NCBI GenBank assembly: GCA_027025615.1
Contig: JALVQM010000043.1
Coordinates: 1-7,285 of the forward strand
Length of the DNA: 7,285 nt
Direction of reading: 5' to 3'
Source: Desulfobacteraceae bacterium
GTDB lineage: Bacteria > Desulfobacterota > Desulfobacteria > Desulfobacterales > Desulfosarcinaceae
The notes under the pieces are model-generated. The model was not told the DNA's origin. It did not search any database and was given only the letters and a program-made list of their open reading frames with translations. The translations under genes were made by a program, and so were the position numbers. Below, in pieces: positions 1 to 5,912 of the stretch (the stretch's first letter is position 1; each line of letters opens with the position of its first letter).

Positions 1-423
1 CTCCATCCGGAAGATTTCAGAGCAAAATTTCCATTCCGCTGCAAAGGGGTCATTTACCTTAAAGACCAATCCTTTTTTTGGCATATTTCCGATGGACGCG
101 AAGTTTCCGACAGGGTTGAAATATATTTACGAAAAGAAAAATATTCTACTGATTATCAGTTTATTAACATTCATTTAAAAACTCAATTCCAAGACCCGTA
201 TATTACACAAAACGTACTGGGAATGGTTCGCGGCAGCAAATATCCCGACCGCTATATTTTCTTGACCGCCCACTATGACCACCTGGGGCGAATGGGCAAA
301 GAGACCTTCTTTCCCGGAGGACACGACAATGCGAGCGGAACGGCTACGGTGCTTGATCTGGCAAGATATTATGTCAAACATCCGCCGAAATATTCCATCG
401 TTTTTTTGCTTTTCAGCCGGTAA
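1..423 (+). pseudogene. M28-family zinc aminopeptidase, fragment lacking both ends
   Basis: The frame is open from base 1 to the TAA at 421-423 and reads as the core of an M28 (aminopeptidase Y/IAP-like) metallopeptidase. Counting codon 1 at base 1, the motif HYDHLG has its metal-ligand His at about residue 91. The motif GGHDNASGTA places the bridging Asp at about residue 109. The strand IVFLLFS follows, which in intact family members runs into the Glu-Glu catalytic motif (GEE.GLLGS). Here it reads Ser-Arg-stop, so the catalytic Glu pair and the later metal ligands are missing and the product should be inactive. The 5' end lies outside the window. M28 enzymes remove N-terminal residues from peptides and are often exported, but no signal peptide can be judged here. 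The core wording resembles Bacteroidota M28 proteins as I remember them. GC is about 43% (181 of 420 by hand count) against about 50% in 541-780. The break coincides with the start of PlsB homology. Confidence 0.8.
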
Positions 424-545
424 GTCGAATTTTACGCAGCCTGATTGCCAACATTATTTATATTGCCAAAAACCGGTGCAAACGCGACCCCTTTACCGAC
501 GGTTATTGGGAAAAAGCCCTGCTGGAAGAAAATCGCGCCGCCCTG
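414..545 (+). other. Junction between truncated M28 gene and start-less plsB coding remnant
   Basis: From 414 onward, frame 3 reads QPVSRILRSLIANI and continues without a stop into the acyltransferase ORF. As I remember deltaproteobacterial PlsB proteins, a stretch like WQPVSRLFRI sits in the N-terminal region, so this looks like genuine plsB sequence. Upstream of 414 frame 3 has no PlsB-like sequence and meets a TGA at 354-356, while frame 1 is clearly M28. The bases TTTCAGC (411-417) suit both genes: Phe-Ser of the M28 strand in frame 1, and Gln plus the first base of the next codon of PlsB in frame 3. The join therefore lies within a few bases of microhomology. No ATG, GTG or TTG occurs in frame between 414 and 546. 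Roughly the first hundred codons of plsB appear to be missing; that number is an estimate from memory of the family. Confidence 0.65.
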
Positions 546-2723
546 TTGCCCCTGGTTGAAAAGGGAGAGTTCTATCGCCGGTTTATAAAAGCAAAAACAG
601 ATCCGGCCGGTTTTTTGGTCAAGCTCCAAACAAAAACCAGAAGGCAAATTTATCTGGTACCCCTGTTGATGTTTTTCAGCAAGCAGCCGGCTTCATCAGT
701 TCCGCGCTTGCGTGATATAATTCTGGGAACCGAACAACGCCCCGGGATTATTCGTCGATTGCTGACCCTCTTCCGCCACCCGGGAAAGGTATTTGTAGAG
801 GTTTCGCCTCCACTTAACCTATCTCATTTTGTTCAGCGACCCGAGTGTTACGGGCGCAGCACCGAATATCAGGCTCTGGTTCTCCGCCATCAACTGCTGA
901 AGCAACATAATCGCCATCGCCAAAGCATAACCGGACCGGTTATAAAATCCCACGAAGAAATCAAAGAAAGCATTCTGGCCAATGAACGTATGCGTAGCAT
1001 AATGACCCACTATGCTAAAAACCGCAAAATGCCACTGCATAAGGTCAGGAAAAAAGCCGATGACTATCTGGACGAGATAGCAGCAAAGTATAACTTTTTT
1101 TTCATACGGATAATGTCTGGGCTTGTAGGCTGGCTTCTCAATACCATGTTTGACGGTACCGTTCTCGACAAGCAAGGGATTCAGCAAGTCAAGGCCATGT
1201 CTCAGAAAGGCCCCCTGATCCTGATTCCATGTCATAAAAGCCATATAGATTATCTTATACTATCCTATGTGCTGTATAACAATAACATGCCCTGCCCCCA
1301 TATTGCCGCAGGAAAAAACCTCTCATTCTGGCCCCTGGGTCCTATCTTCAGGGCAGGCGGGGCCTTTTTCCTGAGGCGTTCATTTCGCGGTGCAATCCTT
1401 TACTCAAAAGTATTTGCAGAATACATTCACAAGCTGCTGGAAGAAGGTTTCAATATTGAAATGTTCATCGAAGGTGGCCGCAGCAGAACCGGCAAGCTGC
1501 TCATGCCCAAACTTGGGTTGCTGTCAATTCTGCTGAACGCATTCAAGCAAGGCGCCTGCGAGGATTTGATCTTTGTTCCGGTATTCATTGGTTACGATCA
1601 GGTTCTGGAAGAAGATGCTTACATGCACGAAATAGAAGGCGGAAAGAAGGAACCGGAAAATTTTCTACAAGTACTTCGTGCACGCAAGTTCCTGAAAAAA
1701 CGTTACGGGAAAATTTACATCAATTTTCACCAGCCAATTTCCTTGCGTCAGGTACTTGAAAATTTTGACAGCACCCTCGACCAGATGCCCCAAAAAGAAG
1801 TAAACGCTCTTTGTCGTAATCTAGGTTGGCGAATAATCAACTCTATTGATCGAGTAACCGTAGTTACACCATATTCACTTGCAGCAGCTGCTATTCTGAA
1901 TTGCCCCCAGCGTCATTTTTCCTATGATGATCTTTTCGGTATCATTGACACTTACCTTAACTATCTTATGTCCCAAAAAGCGAGACTTACCGATACTTTA
2001 ACCCTGGATCCCCAGCATTCCCTGGAACAAGCCCTCGAAGCTTATTTGCAACGCAAGCTGATCGAACCCATATCTTCGGAAAAGAAAACCGAAATCCGCA
2101 AGGCCTTGTTGACTGCTCGCCCATCAGGCCGCACATTACTCGAATATTATAAAAACAATTGTATTGCCTATTTTGTCCCTGCAGCCCTTACAGCTCAGGT
2201 TATACTTGCCCGTAATGCCTTTCAGTTCGTTTCGTCAGACCTGATGGAAGAATTTGCTTTCCTACAGGAATTTTTTAAGTACGAATTTGCCTTTGATGTC
2301 GACCGGGAACCTGAGTACTACCTCCGTAAAATCATCAAGAGTTTTATCGACGATGCCATAATAATGCCACACCAAACGTTGCCGGATACTTATAACATTA
2401 CGGCCGACGGGTTACGCAAGCTGAAACTCTATGCCCGTTTTTTGAAAACCTACTACGAATCCTATTGGATCACCTTGCAGTATTTCAAACAAACCAAGCG
2501 TCAGAACATAGACAACGGAAAAGACCGCCTCAAAAAAATAAGAACTCTGGGCAAGGCAATGCTTAAAAACCAGCAGGTAGAACTGACCGAATCCCTTTCT
2601 GAAATCAACTTTACAAATGCAATAAGTTTGTTCACAACTCATAAAATCAAAGGCTCCGAAGACAAGGAACAAATTGAAGAATACGAAAGACAGATTCAAC
2701 GATTTATTCAGGCAATAAGATAA
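546..2723 (+). CDS. plsB: Glycerol-3-phosphate acyltransferase, PlsB family, N-terminally truncated
   Basis: PlsB transfers a fatty acyl group from acyl-ACP or acyl-CoA to the sn-1 position of glycerol 3-phosphate. This makes lysophosphatidate at the inner membrane, the first step of phospholipid synthesis. All four acyltransferase blocks are visible, numbering from the TTG at 546: HKSHID (His230 to Asp235, the HX4D catalytic motif), GGAFFLRR (271-278), EGGRSRTGK (309-317, phosphate binding) and VPVFIGYDQ (344-352). An N-terminal helical region (about 1-200) and a long C-terminal domain (about 400-725) match E. coli PlsB in layout. The visible 725 residues, or about 769 with the start-less remnant from 414, compare with 807 in E. 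coli. TTG 546 is only the first possible start after the junction, has no clear Shine-Dalgarno, and lies inside conserved sequence, so it is probably not the native start. Family assignment is firm; whether the product is made and active here is doubtful. The TAA at 2721-2723 abuts the next ATG. Confidence 0.9.
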   Translation: MPLVEKGEFYRRFIKAKTDPAGFLVKLQTKTRRQIYLVPLLMFFSKQPASSVPRLRDIILGTEQRPGIIRRLLTLFRHPGKVFVEVSPPLNLSHFVQRPECYGRSTEYQALVLRHQLLKQHNRHRQSITGPVIKSHEEIKESILANERMRSIMTHYAKNRKMPLHKVRKKADDYLDEIAAKYNFFFIRIMSGLVGWLLNTMFDGTVLDKQGIQQVKAMSQKGPLILIPCHKSHIDYLILSYVLYNNNMPCPHIAAGKNLSFWPLGPIFRAGGAFFLRRSFRGAILYSKVFAEYIHKLLEEGFNIEMFIEGGRSRTGKLLMPKLGLLSILLNAFKQGACEDLIFVPVFIGYDQVLEEDAYMHEIEGGKKEPENFLQVLRARKFLKKRYGKIYINFHQPISLRQVLENFDSTLDQMPQKEVNALCRNLGWRIINSIDRVTVVTPYSLAAAAILNCPQRHFSYDDLFGIIDTYLNYLMSQKARLTDTLTLDPQHSLEQALEAYLQRKLIEPISSEKKTEIRKALLTARPSGRTLLEYYKNNCIAYFVPAALTAQVILARNAFQFVSSDLMEEFAFLQEFFKYEFAFDVDREPEYYLRKIIKSFIDDAIIMPHQTLPDTYNITADGLRKLKLYARFLKTYYESYWITLQYFKQTKRQNIDNGKDRLKKIRTLGKAMLKNQQVELTESLSEINFTNAISLFTTHKIKGSEDKEQIEEYERQIQRFIQAIR

Positions 2724-4424
2724 ATGAAGGCCATGATTCTCGCCGCCGGCCTCGGTACCAGGCTAAGGCCACATACTTTACATACCCCAAAAGCATTATT
2801 CCCTCTTGGTGACAAATCGTTGTTGGAGCGTACGATAGAACGTTTGATTGGGGCAGGCTGCCAGGCCATCATGATAAATACCCATCATCTGGCAGATTGT
2901 ATTGAAAAAAGGCTGTCTCAGCTTGCTTTCCCCATACCTGTATTAACCCGCCATGAGCCACAAATTCTAGGCACCGGGGGAGCCTTGAAAAATATTGCGG
3001 ACTTTTGGGGTGACGAGCCGCTTCTCGTTGTAAATGCTGACATAGATACCGACCTGGATTTTGCCGACATCTACCAACATCACCTGGCCAACCAATGTGA
3101 AGTGACCATGGCACTGCACCACTGCCCGCCTTACAACAACGTAGTTGTAAATAAGAGTGATTTTATTACCGATTTTCTCGATTACCGTCAGAGGCAGGTC
3201 ACAAGTTCAGATTCGAAATTGATGGCTTATACCGGAATTCAGGTAGTTGATCCAATGGTGGCAAACCTGATCCGGCCAGGTCAACAAATTGATATCATAA
3301 CTATATATAGAGATGGGCTCCAAAATGGGATGAAGATAAAAGCCTATCGTCCTTCCAAATTGCGCTGGCACGATATAGGAACGGCCCAAGGATATCGCCA
3401 GGCAGTTATTGACCATCTGGCACCGGAAGCTTTTTTGAGGTTACACGGCAAATTCGATTCAAAGAACCTGGTTTGCCTGTCTCTTGCCGGAGACGGATCT
3501 GATCGTCTGTGGTTCAGACTCCAAAACGGCTCGGAATCAGTCATCGTTGCAGATCACGGCATAAGACCCGTAAACGGATCGGTTCAGGCCGATGCTTTCG
3601 TTGCCATCGGCCGTCATCTAAAATCAAAAAACGTCCCGGTACCAACCATAGCCCTTTATGATAAATTTTCGGGTCTGGTTTTCCTGGAAGATTTGGGTGA
3701 TCAACACCTGCAGGCGGAAATACAGGGTAGCGACCCGGGAAAGCTTAGACGACTATACCAGGATGTAATTCTTATCTGGTCACGAATGGCCATTTCAGCT
3801 GCTGAGGATTTTAGGATTGACTGGACCTGGCAAACATCCCATTACGATAAGGCAGTAATCATGGAAAATGAATGCTGTTATTATCTTGAATCTTTTATTA
3901 AAGGATACCTGGCTCAGCAGGTTGATGAGGATAGCCTGGAAAAAGATTTCAAATGCCTTGCTGAAATGCTGATGGGTTGTGCCCTGGAAGGCTTTATACA
4001 CCGCGATTTTCAATCCCGCAACATAATGCTTACCGCCCATGGTCCGGTACTGATAGATTTTCAAGGGGCAAGATTGGGTCCAATCCAGTATGACCTGGCT
4101 TCATTGTTGATAGATCCATATACCGGCATTGCCCCTGAACTACAGCAGGAATTGCTTAATTTCGCCGTTGAATGCATTGCCCAGGGGGTGAATTTAAACC
4201 ATGAAAAATTTTTGCAAGGTTACCATCTATGCGCCGTTTCCCGCAATCTACAAATTCTGGGCGCCTTCGCTTACCTCAGCAAAGTAAAGGGAAAAGACTA
4301 TTTCAGGAAATACATTCCAGCGGCCATGGTTTCTTTAGTTGTCAACCTCGAAAAAATCAACGCCAGGCAATTACTGCCTGCTTTATGGAGCCTGGCATAC
4401 CGGACAAGAGAAAAAATTAATTAG
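2724..4424 (+). CDS. Fused sugar-1-P nucleotidyltransferase and sugar kinase (MurU-AmgK-like)
   Basis: This 566-residue protein has two domains. Residues 1 to about 235 form a sugar-1-phosphate nucleotidyltransferase: GLGTRLRP at 9-16 with Pro22-Lys23 (NTP binding), VVNADID with metal-binding Asp106, and WHDIGT at 215-220 with Asp217. Residues about 245-566 form an aminoglycoside-phosphotransferase-fold kinase: GDGSDRLWFRL near its start, a FLEDLGD segment, the catalytic loop HRDFQSRN (His426, Asp428, Asn433) and IDFQGA with metal-binding Asp445. The IDFQ.A..GP..YDL pattern is typical of AmgK, the anomeric MurNAc/GlcNAc kinase, and the N-domain resembles MurU, the MurNAc-1-phosphate uridylyltransferase. 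In Pseudomonas those two enzymes make UDP-MurNAc from recycled MurNAc, bypassing de novo MurA/MurB synthesis. The inferred role is the same two steps in one cytoplasmic chain. Another sugar or nucleotide, such as GDP-mannose type, cannot be excluded. The ATG directly follows the plsB stop with only a weak Shine-Dalgarno, so translation is probably coupled. Confidence 0.85.
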   Translation: MKAMILAAGLGTRLRPHTLHTPKALFPLGDKSLLERTIERLIGAGCQAIMINTHHLADCIEKRLSQLAFPIPVLTRHEPQILGTGGALKNIADFWGDEPLLVVNADIDTDLDFADIYQHHLANQCEVTMALHHCPPYNNVVVNKSDFITDFLDYRQRQVTSSDSKLMAYTGIQVVDPMVANLIRPGQQIDIITIYRDGLQNGMKIKAYRPSKLRWHDIGTAQGYRQAVIDHLAPEAFLRLHGKFDSKNLVCLSLAGDGSDRLWFRLQNGSESVIVADHGIRPVNGSVQADAFVAIGRHLKSKNVPVPTIALYDKFSGLVFLEDLGDQHLQAEIQGSDPGKLRRLYQDVILIWSRMAISAAEDFRIDWTWQTSHYDKAVIMENECCYYLESFIKGYLAQQVDEDSLEKDFKCLAEMLMGCALEGFIHRDFQSRNIMLTAHGPVLIDFQGARLGPIQYDLASLLIDPYTGIAPELQQELLNFAVECIAQGVNLNHEKFLQGYHLCAVSRNLQILGAFAYLSKVKGKDYFRKYIPAAMVSLVVNLEKINARQLLPALWSLAYRTREKIN

Positions 4425-4440
4425 CAGTCATATTTTTTAT

Positions 4441-4446
4441 AGGAGG
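4441..4446 (+). promoter_or_regulatory. Shine-Dalgarno of dapB
   Basis: AGGAGG lies six bases before the ATG at 4453. It is the strongest ribosome binding site in the window and decides the dapB start in favour of 4453 over the in-frame ATG at 4339, which lies inside the upstream gene. Confidence 0.85.
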
Positions 4447-4452
4447 AACATC

Positions 4453-5286
4453 ATGAACCCCATTACTATCATTGTCAATGGCCTGCCGGGAAACATGGCC
4501 CAAACAGTGGCCCGTCAGGCGGCTGTGGATTCTCGTTTCAGAATTCTGCCTTATTCTTTGACAGGCCCTGAAATCCAGCAAGAAAGCCTTGAACTGGAAG
4601 GGAATGAATATAAGCTGATTAAACCCCAAGAGCGGGAAAAGCTGGTATCTGCCATTGACCAAACCGGGTCGGCTCCCATTTGCATAGATTACACTCACCC
4701 TACTGCCGTAAATACAAATGCTCAATTTTATTGCCAGAACAATCTACCTTTTGTAATGGGCACAACCGGTGGAAACCGTGACCAACTTGTGCAGACTGTG
4801 GAAACCTCTTCCGTGGCTGCAGTTATCGCCCCCAACATGGCAAAGCAAATTGTCGGGCTCCAGGCCATGATGCAGTATGCTGCGGAGAATTTTCCGGCCC
4901 TGTTCAAGGGCTACCGACTAACCATTGAAGAAAGCCACCAGGCCGGCAAAGCCGACACAAGCGGAACAGCGAAAGCAATGGTAAGCTATTTCAATAAAAT
5001 GGGAATCGATTTTACACCAGACCAGATCGAGAAAATCCGGGATCCGGAAATCCAGCAAAACAAGCTGCGCGTCCCAGCGGCTTTCTTAAACGGCCATGGA
5101 TGGCATACCTATACCCTGGTATCACCCGACGAGACAGTCCTTTTCAAATTCGTTCATAATGTCAACGGAAGGCAGGTTTATGTCACAGGCACCCTGGATG
5201 CAGTATCCTTCCTTGCACGCCGGCTGAAGCAGGGCGCCCGGGGACAGGTGTATTCGATGATTGATGTTTTGCGGGCAGATAGTTGA
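4453..5286 (+). CDS. dapB: 4-hydroxy-tetrahydrodipicolinate reductase, plant-type DapB
   Basis: DapB reduces 4-hydroxy-tetrahydrodipicolinate with NAD(P)H in the cytoplasm, in the pathway to meso-diaminopimelate and lysine. The 277-residue product starts with a Rossmann dinucleotide motif, GLPGNM at 10-15. It has the conserved GTTG at 103-106 and an active-site segment ESHQAGKADTSGTA at 160-173. His162 and Lys166 match the catalytic His and Lys of classical DapB, and SGT (170-172) matches the substrate-binding loop. The second His of the classical E.HH..K motif is Gln163, and the segment is one residue shorter before SGT. The C-terminus has HGWHTYTL, SPDETV and HNVNGRQVY. These features fit the narrow branch that includes the Arabidopsis and Fibrobacter enzymes (TIGR02130, recalled from memory) rather than the E. 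coli type. The gene begins 28 bases after the upstream stop, and no terminator is seen between them, so it is probably in the same transcription unit. Confidence 0.88.
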   Translation: MNPITIIVNGLPGNMAQTVARQAAVDSRFRILPYSLTGPEIQQESLELEGNEYKLIKPQEREKLVSAIDQTGSAPICIDYTHPTAVNTNAQFYCQNNLPFVMGTTGGNRDQLVQTVETSSVAAVIAPNMAKQIVGLQAMMQYAAENFPALFKGYRLTIEESHQAGKADTSGTAKAMVSYFNKMGIDFTPDQIEKIRDPEIQQNKLRVPAAFLNGHGWHTYTLVSPDETVLFKFVHNVNGRQVYVTGTLDAVSFLARRLKQGARGQVYSMIDVLRADS

Positions 5287-5430
5287 ATTTTAGAGGTAAA
5301 GTTATCAGCTCAGCGGCCGATTTTATCTAAGGAACGGTCAACCGGAGGACCAATTCCGGGAAATCGACCGAAATTAACCGGGAGTAAATCCGAAACTCGA
5401 GGCATATTCAGCAGGGAGGCATACAATACA
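5287..5430 (+). other. Intergenic region between dapB and cheX, with possible imperfect hairpin
   Basis: No coding sequence is convincing here. CGGTC (5335-5339) can pair with GACCG (5366-5370). Inside that, CCGGA (5342-5346) can pair with TCCGG (5355-5359) around an eight-base loop, giving two five-pair helices separated by an asymmetric internal loop. There is no T-run after it, so it does not look like a standard intrinsic terminator. It could be a leader structure for cheX or chance. I see no confident -35/-10 pair. Confidence 0.3.
5414..5419 (+). promoter_or_regulatory. Shine-Dalgarno of cheX
   Basis: GGGAGG lies 11 bases before the GTG at 5431, a slightly long spacing. No closer in-frame start fits the conserved INPF N-terminus, so GTG 5431 is preferred. 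Confidence 0.65.
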
Positions 5431-5895
5431 GTGATTGATGTAAAGTATATCAACCCGTTCATAAAAGCTGTCCGCAATCTTTTTGAAACCATGATTGAAG
5501 TTCCTTTCAAGCTTGGAAAGCCATCTTTGAAAAAAAACAAAGAAGCTCCTCATGAAATCAGCAGTATCATCGGTCTTTCAGGGGATGTAAGCGGATGTGT
5601 GGTAATCAGCCTGTCCGAGGCAGTTGCCCTGGAACTTGTGGGAGCATTGCTGGGAGAGGCGGTAACCGAGTTGAACGAGGATTGTACTGATGCAATCGGC
5701 GAAATCGCCAACATGATCGCCGGTAACGCCAAGACTGACTTTCCCACCTGTAACAACTCTATTTCTGTGCCCAGCGTGGTTTCAGGTAAACACCAAGTGT
5801 CCTATCCTTCTGGTATTCCGATTATTACCATTCCCTGCCAGACAGAAAAGGGCCAGATGGTAATTGAAATAGCTTTAAAGGCCAATTCACACTGA
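5431..5895 (+). CDS. cheX: CheX-type CheY-P phosphatase
   Basis: CheX dephosphorylates the response regulator CheY-P and so resets the chemotaxis signal in the cytoplasm. This 154-residue protein has the usual CheX length. It opens with a typical N-terminus (VKYINPFIKAV) followed by GLSGDVSGCVVISLS, a beta segment of the CheC/CheX/FliY fold. The helix DAIGEIANMIAGNAK carries the ExxN phosphatase motif as Glu91-Ile-Ala-Asn94. It is a single domain with no receiver or kinase part. No other chemotaxis gene is visible, so it appears to be a stand-alone copy acting on CheY or another response regulator encoded elsewhere. It starts with GTG at 5431. It is separated from dapB by 144 bases, so it probably has its own promoter. 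Its stop lies 17 bases from the convergent alaS stop. Confidence 0.88.
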   Translation: MIDVKYINPFIKAVRNLFETMIEVPFKLGKPSLKKNKEAPHEISSIIGLSGDVSGCVVISLSEAVALELVGALLGEAVTELNEDCTDAIGEIANMIAGNAKTDFPTCNNSISVPSVVSGKHQVSYPSGIPIITIPCQTEKGQMVIEIALKANSH

Positions 5896-5912
5896 GCAAG
5901 ATTGTCATGCCG

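Noticed and set aside
546..548. TTG 546 as the native plsB start
   Set aside because: PlsB-like sequence continues upstream to about 414, and no clear ribosome binding site precedes the TTG. It is the first possible start left after the truncation.
819..1244. Open frame of 141 codons on the - strand inside plsB
   Set aside because: It mirrors conserved acyltransferase coding sequence, including the HX4D region, and shows no family features of its own.
4339..4452. N-terminal extension of dapB to an in-frame ATG at 4339
   Set aside because: It would overlap the upstream kinase domain by 86 bases and lacks a Shine-Dalgarno. The AGGAGG before 4453 and the Rossmann motif ten residues in fix the start at 4453.
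4425..4452. AT-rich TATTTTTTATA before dapB as a promoter or terminator
   Set aside because: The 28-base gap has no stem before the T-run and no matching -35 element, so neither call can be supported.
5310..5540. Open frame of 76 codons on the - strand spanning the dapB-cheX gap and the cheX start
   Set aside because: It overlaps the conserved N-terminus of cheX in antisense and its sequence matches nothing I recognise.
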